Of a DNA stretch of 64,000 nt, positions 29,438 through 38,472 are shown in pieces; position 1 is the stretch's first letter, and every line of letters begins with the position of its first letter. The stretch is from Acidimicrobiia bacterium (GTDB taxonomy: Bacteria > Actinomycetota > Acidimicrobiia > IMCC26256 > PALSA-610), in assembly GCA_036271555.1 (NCBI GenBank), contig DATBAK010000026.1:62001-126000 (forward strand), read 5' to 3'. The notes under the pieces were generated by a model, which was not told where the DNA came from, did not search any database, and saw only the letters and a program-made list of their open reading frames with translations. The position numbers were made by a program, and so were the translations under genes.

Positions 29438-29461
29438 CATACCGGTCCGAGCGGAGCACGG

Positions 29462-31105
29462 ATGCAGTTCAACCTGGCCGATCTCTGGGAACGTGTCGCC
29501 GACACCGTGCCGGACAGCGCGGCCGTCGTCGATGGCACTCGTCGCTACACGTTCGCCGATGTCGACCGCCGCGCGACGCAACTCGCGCACGCGCTCGCGG
29601 CGCGCGGCATCGGCCCGGGCGATCACGTCGCGGTCTACCTCTACAACTCGACCGAGTACCTCGAGACGATGCTCGCCGCGTTCAAGATCCGCGCGGTGCC
29701 GATCAACGTCAACTACCGCTACGTCCAGGACGAGCTGCGCTACCTGTTCAACGACTGCGACGCGCGCGCCGTCGTCTTCCACGCCGAGTTCGCGCCGAAG
29801 CTCGACGCGATCCGCGCGTCGCTGCCGTTGCTCGAGACGTTCGTGTGCGTCGACGACGGCACGGGTGACCTCGAGACCACGGACGGGCTCGGCGCGGTCG
29901 AGTACGAAGCCGCGCTCGCGGCCGAGCCCACGGCGCGCGACTTCGCGCCGCGCTCGAACGACGACCTGTACATCCTCTACACCGGTGGCACGACCGGGAT
30001 GCCGAAGGGCGTCATGTGGCGCCACCAGGACGTCTTCTTCGGCGCGATGGGTGGCGCGGGCGGTGGCGGCGCACCGGTGGCGACGCCCGAGGAGATCGCC
30101 GAGCGCTGCCTCGTTCCCCGCACCCGTTGCGTGCCCGCGTGCCCGTTCATGCACGGCACCGCGCACTGGATGGCGTTCTCCACGCTGTTCCTCGGCGGCA
30201 GCGTCGTCATCCCGACCGAGCACACGCTCGTGCCCGTGAAGCTCTGGGGCCTGATCGAGCGCGAGCAGGCGAGCTTCCTCGTGATCGTCGGCGACGCGTT
30301 CGCGCGTCCGCTGCTCGATGCGCTCGACTCCGACGCGACACCGAACGCGTCGCACATCGACCTCTCGTCGCTCCGCGTCATCCTCTCGGGCGGCGCGATC
30401 CTCTCGCCCGCGTTGAAGCGCGCACTCGTCGAGCGGCTGCCCGGCGTGCTCGTCGTCGACGGCTTCGGCGCATCGGAGACCGGCGGCCAGGGCCAGAGCA
30501 TCACGGTCGCCGGCGGTCCGATCGCGCCGGCACCGACGTTCACCGTGAACGACGAGACCACCGTGCTCGACGAGCAGCTGCACCCGCTGCCCGCCGGCGT
30601 CATCGGACTCCTCGCGCGGCGTGGTCACATCCCGCTCGGGTATTACAAGGACCCGGTGAAGACCGCAGCAACGTTCCCGACCGTCGACGGCGTGCGCTGG
30701 TCCGTGCCCGGCGATCACGCGCGCATCGAGGACAACGGCTCGATCACGCTGCTCGGGCGCGGCTCGGTGTCGATCAACACCGGTGGCGAGAAGGTGTACC
30801 CGGAGGAAGTCGAGTCCGCGTTGAAGGCGCTCGACGTAGTGTTCGATGCCGTCGTCGTCGGTGTACCGGACGAGCGCTTCGGCGAGCGGGTCGTCGCCGT
30901 CGTGCAGACACGCGACGGCACCGAGCCCGACCGCGACGCGCTGCGCGAGCGGCTGCGCGGTCAGCTCGCGGGCTACAAGGTCCCGCGCGAGGTCGTCGCA
31001 GTCGATCAGATCGTGCGCTCGCCTTCGGGGAAGCCCGACTACCGCTGGGCGCGTGGTATCGCCATCGACCGGCTCGGCGCGACACCGGGCACCGAGGGGC
31101 GATGA
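29462..31105 (+). CDS. Acyl-CoA synthetase (AMP-forming, FadD-like)
   Basis: Activates a carboxylic acid to its acyl-CoA via an acyl-adenylate. 547 residues. The P-loop motif A3 is [17 protein letters not shown], the A5-like segment is [10 protein letters not shown]7-A8 are in [34 protein letters not shown], and the catalytic Lys is in [11 protein letters not shown]. The motif [15 protein letters not shown] is typical of the fatty-acyl group. A GGAG is 5 bases from the ATG. The stop overlaps the next start (ATGA). Confidence 0.93.
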   Translation: MQFNLADLWERVADTVPDSAAVVDGTRRYTFADVDRRATQLAHALAARGIGPGDHVAVYLYNSTEYLETMLAAFKIRAVPINVNYRYVQDELRYLFNDCDARAVVFHAEFAPKLDAIRASLPLLETFVCVDDGTGDLETTDGLGAVEYEAALAAEPTARDFAPRSNDDLYILYTGGTTGMPKGVMWRHQDVFFGAMGGAGGGGAPVATPEEIAERCLVPRTRCVPACPFMHGTAHWMAFSTLFLGGSVVIPTEHTLVPVKLWGLIEREQASFLVIVGDAFARPLLDALDSDATPNASHIDLSSLRVILSGGAILSPALKRALVERLPGVLVVDGFGASETGGQGQSITVAGGPIAPAPTFTVNDETTVLDEQLHPLPAGVIGLLARRGHIPLGYYKDPVKTAATFPTVDGVRWSVPGDHARIEDNGSITLLGRGSVSINTGGEKVYPEEVESALKALDVVFDAVVVGVPDERFGERVVAVVQTRDGTEPDRDALRERLRGQLAGYKVPREVVAVDQIVRSPSGKPDYRWARGIAIDRLGATPGTEGR

Positions 31106-33144
31106 ACCGGCTCGCGCAGGAGTCGAGCCCGTACCTCCGGCAGCACGCCGACAACCCCGTCGACTGGTACCCCTGGGGCGACGAGGCGCAGGCGCGGGCC
31201 CACGAGCTCGACCGCCCGATCTTCCTGTCGATCGGCTACAGCGCGTGCCACTGGTGTCACGTGATGGCGCACGAATCGTTCGAGGATCCCGCGATCGCGG
31301 CGCACATGAACGACCGCTTCGTGAACGTGAAGGTCGACCGCGAGGAACGCCCCGACGTCGACGCGGTGTACATGCAGGCGGTGCAGGCCCTGACCGGCAG
31401 CGGCGGCTGGCCGATGAGCGTGTGGCTCACTCCCGACGGCCGGCCGTTCTACGCGGGCACCTACTTCCCGCCCGTCGAGCGGCACGGCATGCCGAGCTTC
31501 ACGCGCGTCATCGATGCGGTCTCGGACGCGTGGAGCACGCGCCGCGACGAGTTGCTCGACGCCGCAGATCAGATCTCGGGCGCGATCGCGCGCTCGATCG
31601 TCCCGGAGAGTACGGGCGAGCCGGACGCGTCGGTCCTCACGAACGCGGTCGAGAGCTTGCGCGCGAGCTTCGATCCGCGATTCGGCGGCTTCGGGCGCGC
31701 ACCGAAGTTCCCGCCCGCGATGGCACTGGCGTTCCTGTGCGGCCGCGCCGCGGTCGATCCGACGTTCGCGAGCCTCGAGATGATCACGACGACGCTCGAC
31801 GCGATGGCTGCGGGCGGCATGTACGACCAGCTCGGCGGCGGCTTCGCGCGCTACTCGACCGACACGTACTGGCTCGTGCCCCACTTCGAGAAGATGCTCT
31901 ACGACAACGCCCTGCTCCTGCGCGCGTACACGCAGGGCTGGCTGATCACGCGCGAGGCACGGTACGCGCGCGTCGTCGACGAGACGATCGGGTACCTCCT
32001 GCGCGACCTGCGCCGCCCCGGCGGCGGGTTCGCGTCCGCGGAGGACGCCGACTCCGAAGGCGAGGAAGGCCGCTTCTACGTGTGGTCGCGCGCGGAGCTC
32101 GAGGAGGTCTGCGGCGACGACGCGGCGGAGGCGATCCGCTACTGGGGCGTGACCGACGGCGGGAACTTCGAGGGCCGCAACATCCTCCACGTCGTCGACC
32201 CGCACGAGGAACCGCCCGACGCGGTGCAGCGCGCCCGCGCCGCGCTCCTCGCGCACCGCGAGCAACGCGTGCGCCCCGGACTCGACGACAAGGTTCTCCT
32301 CGCCTGGAACGCGCTCGCGGTGCGCGCGCTCGCCGAGGCCGGCGCCGCGTTCGACCGCCCCGAGTGGATCGACGCGGCGCGCGAGACCACGCGCTTCCTC
32401 CTGACGAGCCTCCGCCGCGCCGACGGCCGGCTCCTGCGTTCGTGGCAGGAGACCGCGCCCGAGCTCGAAGGTCAGGGCCGCGCCCGTCATCTCGCGTATG
32501 CGGACGACTACGCCGCCCTGCTCGCCGCGCTGATCACGCTCGCCGAGATCGACGACCCTGCCGGGCTGACCGACGCGATCGCGGTCGCCGACGCGCTCGT
32601 CGACCTCTTCCACGATGACGCCGGCGGCTTCTTCACGACCGGCTCGGACGCGCCCGCGCTGATCGTGCGGCCCAAGGATTACGAGGACAACGCGACGCCG
32701 TCGGAGAACTCGCTCGCCGCGCACGCGCTGCTCCGTCTCGCCGCGCTCACCGGCGAGCCGCGCTACGAAGCCCTCGCGGCCGAGGTCGTCGACGCGCTCG
32801 CGCCGCTCGCGTCACAGCACGCGGTCGCGTTCGGCGAGCTGCTCCAGGCGATCGAACGGCGCGTGAGCGCGCCGCTCGAGATCGCGATCGTCGGCGCGCC
32901 CGACGACCCCGCGACGACCGCGCTCCGGCGCGCGGTCACGGGTCGACTCCTCCCGACCGCGGTCGTGCTCGTCGCCGCGCCCGGCGCCGACGACGCACGG
33001 ATCAGCCCGCTGCTCGCCGATCGTCCCCTCGTCGACGGCCGACCCGCGGCCTACGTGTGCGAGCGCTTCGCCTGCCGCGCGCCGGTCACCGAACCCGACG
33101 CGCTCCGCGCCGAGCTCGACCGGGTGATGGGCGTGACGAGCTGA
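31102..33144 (+). CDS. YyaL/SPATA20-type protein (DUF255 thioredoxin-like domain plus alpha/alpha toroid)
   Basis: 680 residues. It begins with the diagnostic [25 protein letters not shown], and the thioredoxin-like part holds C49-HW-C52 ([13 protein letters not shown]). The remainder is an (alpha/alpha) barrel like six-hairpin glycosidases ([54 protein letters not shown]). The family is widespread from bacteria to man. A redox or sugar-related role is suggested but the reaction is unknown. It is translationally coupled to the acyl-CoA synthetase. Confidence 0.9.
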   Translation: MNRLAQESSPYLRQHADNPVDWYPWGDEAQARAHELDRPIFLSIGYSACHWCHVMAHESFEDPAIAAHMNDRFVNVKVDREERPDVDAVYMQAVQALTGSGGWPMSVWLTPDGRPFYAGTYFPPVERHGMPSFTRVIDAVSDAWSTRRDELLDAADQISGAIARSIVPESTGEPDASVLTNAVESLRASFDPRFGGFGRAPKFPPAMALAFLCGRAAVDPTFASLEMITTTLDAMAAGGMYDQLGGGFARYSTDTYWLVPHFEKMLYDNALLLRAYTQGWLITREARYARVVDETIGYLLRDLRRPGGGFASAEDADSEGEEGRFYVWSRAELEEVCGDDAAEAIRYWGVTDGGNFEGRNILHVVDPHEEPPDAVQRARAALLAHREQRVRPGLDDKVLLAWNALAVRALAEAGAAFDRPEWIDAARETTRFLLTSLRRADGRLLRSWQETAPELEGQGRARHLAYADDYAALLAALITLAEIDDPAGLTDAIAVADALVDLFHDDAGGFFTTGSDAPALIVRPKDYEDNATPSENSLAAHALLRLAALTGEPRYEALAAEVVDALAPLASQHAVAFGELLQAIERRVSAPLEIAIVGAPDDPATTALRRAVTGRLLPTAVVLVAAPGADDARISPLLADRPLVDGRPAAYVCERFACRAPVTEPDALRAELDRVMGVTS

Positions 33145-33150
33145 CCCGAC

Positions 33151-33177
33151 CGGGCGGTTCGCTTCGCGGATCGCCCG
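33151..33177. terminator. 12-pair hairpin after the YyaL-like gene
   Basis: CGGGCGGTTCGC and GCGGATCGCCCG pair over all 12 positions (two G-U) around the loop TTC, 6 bases after the stop codon. A likely terminator for the plus-strand operon. Confidence 0.6.
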
Positions 33178-33181
33178 CGCC

Positions 33182-33227
33182 GCTCCCATCCCGCGTCGGG
33201 AGCGGCGAGCGAAGCGAGTGCGACCAG
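33182..33227 (+). repeat. Dispersed intergenic repeat, copy G
   Basis: Shows GCTCCCATCCCGCGTCGGGA, then GCGGCGAGCGAAGCGAGTGC and GACCAG. It is directly followed by three near-tandem 9-base units (AGAGCTCAG, ACAGCTCAG, AGAGCTCAG, 33227-33253). The last unit contains the stop codon of the minus-strand gene. Confidence 0.65.
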
Positions 33228-33250
33228 AGAGCTCAGACAGCTCAGAGAGC

Positions 33251-33934
33251 TCAGACCGCGACGACGGTGAAGCTGCCGTCGGCGAGGGCCTCGGCGACGG
33301 CCCAACCGAAGGCGATCATCGCCTCGCCCTTGGCCGGCTCGTGACTGCCGACGAGCTCGACGACCTTCGCGCCGCCGGTCGCCTTCACCGGCGCGGCGTC
33401 GAGGATCGGAACGACTGACGGGCGACGACCGGGCACCTTGATGCGGAACGTGCGGTCGTCGAACTGACCCTCGTTGCCGAAGCGCTTCGCGAGCCTGCGA
33501 CCCCACGCGCGCTCTTCGCCCGACGGGTTGTACGCGGGACGCGGCACGACGTTCGTGTAGCTCGTCAGCAGCGTGTACGCCGCGGGATGCGCGAGACGCG
33601 TCGCGACGAGCACGTCCTCGTCGGGAAACGAGATCGCGGCGCGGCGTGCGAGCTCACCGGTCATGAGCTTGAGCGCGGCGGCCGCGTTCTTGCCCTTCCG
33701 GCTCGCGCCCAGGCCCCAGAGGATCGAGGGCGTGCCCCCGATTCGCTCGAGCGAACCGAACATGAACGACTGGAGGTCGCCGTCGACGGTGACCAGCACG
33801 GCCAACGGGAAATGCTCGACCTGATGATCGAGCTGCTCGTCCTTCAGAGGGAGGCCGGCTGACTGGAGGAGCAATCCGAACTCGTCGAGCTCGGCCGGCT
33901 TCAGCGAGATGGAGTCACGGGAGTCAACGTGCAT
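33251..33934 (-). CDS. Conserved-looking hypothetical protein, possibly GNAT-like
   Basis: 227 residues, no signal peptide or membrane helix. The central segment LAVLVTVDGDLQSFMFGSLERIGGTPSILWGLGASR, followed by KLMTGELARRAAISFPDEDVLVATRLAHPAAYTLL, has the strand-helix rhythm of acyltransferase folds. I see no acetyl-CoA loop that would prove it. The C-terminal part (KVVELVGSHEPAKGEAMIAFGWAV) is unassigned. ATG at 33934. The gene stands alone on its strand, between the end of the preceding operon and the NTF2-like gene. Confidence 0.7.
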   Translation of the reverse strand: MHVDSRDSISLKPAELDEFGLLLQSAGLPLKDEQLDHQVEHFPLAVLVTVDGDLQSFMFGSLERIGGTPSILWGLGASRKGKNAAAALKLMTGELARRAAISFPDEDVLVATRLAHPAAYTLLTSYTNVVPRPAYNPSGEERAWGRRLAKRFGNEGQFDDRTFRIKVPGRRPSVVPILDAAPVKATGGAKVVELVGSHEPAKGEAMIAFGWAVAEALADGSFTVVAV

Positions 33935-33994
33935 CGCGTATCTATTGTGGCCGACGCGGAGACCCCCGGGAAAGTCGTAGACCCGCTCCCGGCG

Positions 33995-34387
33995 TCACGA
34001 CGCCGACGCCGGGCGAGCCTTCTCCAGCTCCCAGTAGGCCTTGCCGGTGACAATCCGGCCGTCACCGTCGAACGAGAAGACGTCGACCGCGTCGATGACC
34101 ATCCCGGCTCCGCCGACCACTGTGTGGATCTCCATCACGAGCGCCGCCTCGGTGCCGCACACGTGCACGTGGATCGGCCGCAGCTCGATCGAGTCGGCCA
34201 TCGAGTGGGCGGTGTCCCAGAACGCGCCGACGCCGTCGTGACCGTGATGGGTCGGGGTGCCGACCGGGTCGGTCCATTCGGCGGTCGGTGCGAAGCACGC
34301 GAGCAGCGCGTCGCGGTCGTTCGCCTTGTACGCGGCGACATAGGCGCCGACGGTCGCGCGGATCTGTTCGGGTGACGGTGCGCTCAT
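33995..34387 (-). CDS. SnoaL/NTF2-like protein (steroid isomerase-like)
   Basis: 130 residues with a cone-shaped alpha+beta fold. IRATVGAYVAAYKANDRDALLACFAPTAEWTDPVGTPTHHG is the typical N-terminal helix-strand of the SnoaL/ketosteroid isomerase family. IDAVDVFSFDGDGRIVTGKAYW is the closing strands. It could be an isomerase, a lyase or a non-catalytic binding protein. The pocket residues do not decide it. Confidence 0.85.
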   Translation of the reverse strand: MSAPSPEQIRATVGAYVAAYKANDRDALLACFAPTAEWTDPVGTPTHHGHDGVGAFWDTAHSMADSIELRPIHVHVCGTEAALVMEIHTVVGGAGMVIDAVDVFSFDGDGRIVTGKAYWELEKARPASAS

Positions 34388-34420
34388 CGTCGGGACAGTA
34401 CGGCACCCGGTCCCCGCGCC

Positions 34421-34450
34421 GCGGCGAGCGGAGCGCCGCGCGCGACCGGA
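34421..34450 (+). repeat. Dispersed intergenic repeat, copy L (degenerate)
   Basis: GCGGCGAGCGGAGCGCCGCG, then CGCGACCGGA, corresponds to the 3' half of the repeat. It lies two bases from the stop codon of the PPK2 gene. The match is weaker than in other copies. Confidence 0.35.
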
Positions 34451-34451
34451 G

Positions 34452-35258
34452 CTACGGGATCACCGTGCCCTCGACGCCGGGCGGCTCGGGCGGGAGCTGC
34501 GGCTTCATCTCCTCCAGCACCTCGACCATGATCGAGGAGATCGCGAAGTTGCGGACCCACTTGTGATCGCCGGGCACGACGTACCACGGCGCCGCGGCGG
34601 TCGATGTCGCGGTGATCGCCTTGGCGTACGCGGTCTGGTACTCGTCCCAGTGCTCACGGGCTTCGAGGTCGGCACGATCGAACTTCCAGCGCTTCTCGGG
34701 ATCGTCGACGCGCGCCTGGAGGCGGCGCCGCTGCTCCGCCTTCGAGATGTGCAGGAAGACCTTCACGACCGCGGTGCCCTGCGACACGAGCAGGTGCTCG
34801 AAGTCGTTGATCATCCCGAAGCGCGCCCCGCGCTCGTCGTCGTCGATGAGCCCGAGCACGTGGGTGGTGACGACGTCCTCGTAGTGCGACCGGTTGAAGA
34901 TCCCGATCTCGCCCTTGCGCGGGCACACGCGGTGCACGCGCCACAGGAAGTCGTGCTCGCGCTCGACGTCGTTCGGTGCCTTGAACGACGCGACCCGGCA
35001 GCCCTGCGGGTTCACACCCGAGAACACGTGACGGATCGTGCCGTCCTTGCCGCCGGCGTCGAGACCCTGCAGCACGAGCAGCACGCTCCGGCGCCGCTCG
35101 CCCCACAGGTGGTTCTGCAGCAGCGCGAGCCGGTCGACGTGCGCCTGCGCGAGGGGCGCAGTGGTCGACTTGTCGCGCAGCCCGAGCTTGCGGTCGGTGG
35201 CCGAATCGAGCGGGGCATCACCCGACGCCCGCAATCGCGAGCGCATCGACTTCGCCAC
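34452..35258 (-). CDS. Polyphosphate kinase 2 family protein (class III-like)
   Basis: Uses polyphosphate to phosphorylate nucleotides; class III members act on AMP and ADP. 268 residues. Walker A is in LQGLDAGGKDGTIRHVF, the lid and substrate region is VNPQGCRVASFKAPNDVEREHDFLWRVH, and FNRSHYEDVVTTHVLGL carries the conserved Arg and Asp. DEYQTAYAKAI and PWYVVPGDHKWVRN close the fold. The wording GEIGIFNRSHYEDV is that of class III. It lies 25 bases after the end of the large coiled-coil gene on the same strand. Confidence 0.93.
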   Translation of the reverse strand: MAKSMRSRLRASGDAPLDSATDRKLGLRDKSTTAPLAQAHVDRLALLQNHLWGERRRSVLLVLQGLDAGGKDGTIRHVFSGVNPQGCRVASFKAPNDVEREHDFLWRVHRVCPRKGEIGIFNRSHYEDVVTTHVLGLIDDDERGARFGMINDFEHLLVSQGTAVVKVFLHISKAEQRRRLQARVDDPEKRWKFDRADLEAREHWDEYQTAYAKAITATSTAAAPWYVVPGDHKWVRNFAISSIMVEVLEEMKPQLPPEPPGVEGTVIP

Positions 35259-35283
35259 CGCGGCAGCCTACGGCGATGGTTCG

Positions 35284-38200
35284 CTAGCCGCGCGAGCGCC
35301 GGCGGCTGCGCACACCGGCCTCGAGGATCGCGCACTCGATGCACATCGAGCTCCGGCGACCCCGCGGGGTCACGAGGCACTCGTCGCACGCGGGCTCGCC
35401 GCAACGCGCGCACCGCTTGCGGGTGACGACACCGACGTGACGCACGCACACTGCGAGCGGTTCGGAGCCCGACGGCAGCGGCGCGGCGGGCTCGATCGGC
35501 GCGTCCCGCTCGCGCGAGGTGTCGAACCGACCTTCCCAGGGCGGAGCCTGCGGGACGGGCTTGTGCTTGCGCCGGCGCGTGTGCGGCGGCTTCCACGGAC
35601 CCGTCGCGCGATCGGGCTGCGGTTCCTCGCGCCGGATCTTCGGCTGGGGCTCGGGCTTCGGCTCGCGCTTGGCCCTCGGCTCGGGCTTCGGCTTCGGCGC
35701 CTTCTTGGCCTTCGGCTCGCGGCGGGCGACGACCTCTTCGCGGTCGACGAACAGGTCGTCGAGCGGGTTGCGCTTCGCCTGCGTCCGCTCGACGGGCTCG
35801 ATCGGCGACTCGACGGGCGCAGCCGCGACGGCCTCCACGGGCGGCGCCGGCGGGGCGGGTTCGACGGCCTCGACCGGCGGCGCCGGCGTGCTCGCGGCGG
35901 GCGGCTTCGGCTCCTCGTGCGCCTCGCGGTCGAAGAGCGCGGGTCGACGCACCTCGGCCACCGGCGCCTCGACGACGGGCCGCGAAGCGACCGGCGCCTG
36001 CGGCACGGCGGCGACGGGCGTCACGGGCTCGGGCTCCGGCTCGGGCGCGTTCGCAACGACCGGTTCCGCGGGCGCGGCCGGCTCGGGCTGCGTGACCTCG
36101 GGCTCCGCCCGGTGCGCAAAGAAGTCGGGCACGGGCTGCTCGGCGAGCCGCTTGGCGGCGGCGAGCGCCTCGGTGTCACCGAAGAAGTCGGCGGCGGGCC
36201 GCGAGTCGGCCGCGGCGGCGACGTCGCCGCTGGCGGGCGCCGACCCCTCCCAACCGAAGCGCAGCTTCGTCGGCGCGGGCGCCCACGCCGGGCGGGACCG
36301 CACGATGGGCGCGTCGTCGCTCATCGCCGAACCGGCGAGGGCGGGCTTCGCATCGGGCGACGGCTCGCGCACCACTTCGGGTACGGGCTCGGGCTCGGGC
36401 TCGGACTCGGGCAGGCTCGCAAACGCGGGCTCCACCGGGACGACCGGCTCGGCCACCACGACCGGCTCGGCCACCACGACCGCCTCGACCTCGACCTGCG
36501 CCGCGGCCGGAGCGGCAGGAGCGCCAGGAGCGGCGGGAACCTCGGGCACCGCCGGAACGTCGGCGACCTCAAGGGCTTCGGGGGCTTCGATCTCGACGCT
36601 CGCGACGACTTCGGGTTCGGTCGCGAACGCGACCGCGGGCGCGACCTCGGCCTCGAACGTCGGCGCCACCGCGACCTCGGCCTCGATCTCGGGGACCTCG
36701 TCGACCGCGGGCTCGACGCCCTCGTACTGCGCCGCTTCGACGTCGGCCGGCGTCCAGACGACCCCGTTGATACCGAGCTCCTCGGCCCAGCGCACGACCG
36801 CGTCGGCCTCGGTGACGATGACGACCTGGCGACGACGCGACAGCGTCGACAACGTGTCGAGCAGCGTCGCGAGCGCGTTCCCGCCAACGTCGTCGAAGCA
36901 CTCCCCGACGACCACGGGCGGACCCGAGAGCTCGACGAGCACGCTCATCGCGTCGGTCAGCTCCCGTGGCTCCGCCGTGCCGAGGGTGACCGGCGCTTCA
37001 CGTCCCGCGAGCGTGCCGCCGCTGACGCTGGCGATGAGGTCGCGCTCTGCGGCGGCGAGCTCGTTCTCGGCCAGGTCGAGCTGCTCGTCGAGGCGCGTGC
37101 CTTCGGCTTCGATCTCTTCGAGCTCGGCGCGCAACGCCGAGTGGTGGGCGCGGCGCGACTGGCCGCCCTGGAGGTGACGCTCGGCGGCGACGATCGGGTC
37201 GTCCCCGGCGGGAACCTCGGCCTCCCGGAGCGCAGCTCGGAGCCGGTCGCGCGCCGCGTTCGACGGCGTCTCGGTGAGCCCGGTGCGCAGCTCCGCGCCG
37301 ACGTCGGGCCCGGGCAACCGGCCCAGCAGCCGCGCCACGCGCGCGCGCAGGTCGAGCTCTCGTTCCGAGAGCAGCACGAACACCTGCTCGCGGTCGCGGG
37401 CGCGCGCGAGCGCGGCGTCCGCGGTGACGAGCGCGGCCTCGTCGTGCGCGGCGTCGTCCTGACCGCGGCCTTCCGCCATCGCGAGGAGGAACGTCGCGTA
37501 GCTCTCGAAGCCGATCTCGCGGAGCGCGACCCGTTCGGCTTCGACGGCTTCGGCCACGAGCTGACCGGCCGCCTTGCGCTCACCGCGACGGGCGTTGTCG
37601 AGTCCCGACGCGAGCCGCTCGACCGCGGCGTGCGCCTCCTGCACCCGCCGCACCGAGGCGGGATCGATCTTCGAGGCCGAGGCCTCGACGTCGGCTTCCT
37701 CGCGCTGCGCGATGCGCGTCCGAACTGCCTCGAGGTTGGCTTCGGCGCGCTCGACGGTCGGGCCACCGCTGCTGGCCTTGCGCTCGACGACGAGCGCGTC
37801 CCACTCGTCGACCAGCGCGCTCATCAGCGGGTTGGGACTGATCGAGTCGGGCACGCGCGCAGCGGCGAGCAGTCGCTCGAGCTCGCTGTCGTCGACCCCC
37901 GCGACCTGCGTGATCTCGGCTTCGATGTCGTCGGCGCGCATCGACAGCTGCTCGAGCCGGTCGACCAGCTGATCGCGGCGCGCGAGCGCGGCTTCACGGC
38001 GGGAGGCGCGCGCGGCGCGCTTGCCGACGTCGGCCGCGGCGTCGGCCGCGCGCTTGCGAGCGATCTCGGCCACGAGCATCGGGCCGCGCAGCACGAACGG
38101 CCGCTCGTCGGCGGCGGCGAGCGCTTCGGGCAGCTCGAGCACCCGGCCGCCGATCTCGATCGTCCCCGTCGCTTCGGGTCCGAGCGGCGCGCCGAGCCGG

Positions 38201-38355
38201 CCGAGGCTCTCCACCACGGTGTCGGACGCGTCGCGACCGAACCCGGTGACCACGGTCAGCAACGGGTGCAGGACCAGCACGGGCACGGCCGGATGCAGCC
38301 CCCTGATCTCGAGCAGGCGGCGGCGGTCGGCCTCGGGAAGCGGAACGGCCATCAT
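35284..38355 (-). CDS. Large SMC/RecN-like coiled-coil protein with degenerate ATP motifs and C-terminal zinc module
   Basis: 1023 residues, and not one family I can name. Residues 24-46 (PAVPVLVLHPLLTVVTGFGR, then DASDT) look like the first strand and P-loop of an SMC/RecN head, but the GxxGxGK[ST] residues are missing. Residues 100-445 are Glu/Arg/Ala-rich coiled coil. Residues 478-527 (GPPVVVGECFDDVGGNALATL, then RRRQVVIVTEADAVVRWAEE) resemble the Walker B/D-loop/switch lobe, with G-E-C where D-E is expected. Residues 540-960 are a Pro/Glu/Ala/Val-rich, later Lys-rich, disordered linker with a tandem 18-base unit at 36442-36477. Residues 970-1008 hold C-x2-H-x8-C-x2-C-x4-C-x2-C-x11-C-x2-C, a B-box-like module binding two zincs. 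No signal or membrane helix. The function is unknown. Confidence 0.85.
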   Translation of the reverse strand: MMAVPLPEADRRRLLEIRGLHPAVPVLVLHPLLTVVTGFGRDASDTVVESLGRLGAPLGPEATGTIEIGGRVLELPEALAAADERPFVLRGPMLVAEIARKRAADAAADVGKRAARASRREAALARRDQLVDRLEQLSMRADDIEAEITQVAGVDDSELERLLAAARVPDSISPNPLMSALVDEWDALVVERKASSGGPTVERAEANLEAVRTRIAQREEADVEASASKIDPASVRRVQEAHAAVERLASGLDNARRGERKAAGQLVAEAVEAERVALREIGFESYATFLLAMAEGRGQDDAAHDEAALVTADAALARARDREQVFVLLSERELDLRARVARLLGRLPGPDVGAELRTGLTETPSNAARDRLRAALREAEVPAGDDPIVAAERHLQGGQSRRAHHSALRAELEEIEAEGTRLDEQLDLAENELAAAERDLIASVSGGTLAGREAPVTLGTAEPRELTDAMSVLVELSGPPVVVGECFDDVGGNALATLLDTLSTLSRRRQVVIVTEADAVVRWAEELGINGVVWTPADVEAAQYEGVEPAVDEVPEIEAEVAVAPTFEAEVAPAVAFATEPEVVASVEIEAPEALEVADVPAVPEVPAAPGAPAAPAAAQVEVEAVVVAEPVVVAEPVVPVEPAFASLPESEPEPEPVPEVVREPSPDAKPALAGSAMSDDAPIVRSRPAWAPAPTKLRFGWEGSAPASGDVAAAADSRPAADFFGDTEALAAAKRLAEQPVPDFFAHRAEPEVTQPEPAAPAEPVVANAPEPEPEPVTPVAAVPQAPVASRPVVEAPVAEVRRPALFDREAHEEPKPPAASTPAPPVEAVEPAPPAPPVEAVAAAPVESPIEPVERTQAKRNPLDDLFVDREEVVARREPKAKKAPKPKPEPRAKREPKPEPQPKIRREEPQPDRATGPWKPPHTRRRKHKPVPQAPPWEGRFDTSRERDAPIEPAAPLPSGSEPLAVCVRHVGVVTRKRCARCGEPACDECLVTPRGRRSSMCIECAILEAGVRSRRRSRG
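36442..36477 (-). repeat. Tandem 18-base repeat inside the coiled-coil gene linker
   Basis: Two identical copies of GACCGGCTCGGCCACCAC (plus-strand reading), followed by a partial third. They encode repeated VVVAEP hexapeptides in the disordered linker. Confidence 0.8.
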
Positions 38356-38472
38356 CGGGACTCAGATCGGCAGGAACCGGTCACGGCTAGAGGACAACGG
38401 CAATACTCTCCGTGGCCGCCTCCGGGCGCGATCCGTCGCACACCGGAGCCATACCCGCGGCGAGCCCCGGGC

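Noticed and set aside
25933-29538. A minus-strand open frame of about 1200 codons
   Set aside because: Antisense to rlmN, the metallopeptidase and the secernin-like gene, whose catalytic motifs are clear on the plus strand.
33226-33255. Short tandem units as a CRISPR array
   Set aside because: The units are 9 bases with no unique spacers, and no cas genes are present. The 18-base repeat at 36442 is coding.
34452-38355. PPK2 with the coiled-coil protein as an anti-phage system
   Set aside because: The PPK2 is an ordinary class III enzyme, the coiled-coil protein lacks nucleotide-binding residues, and no effector or defence marker is nearby. The proximity alone is not evidence.
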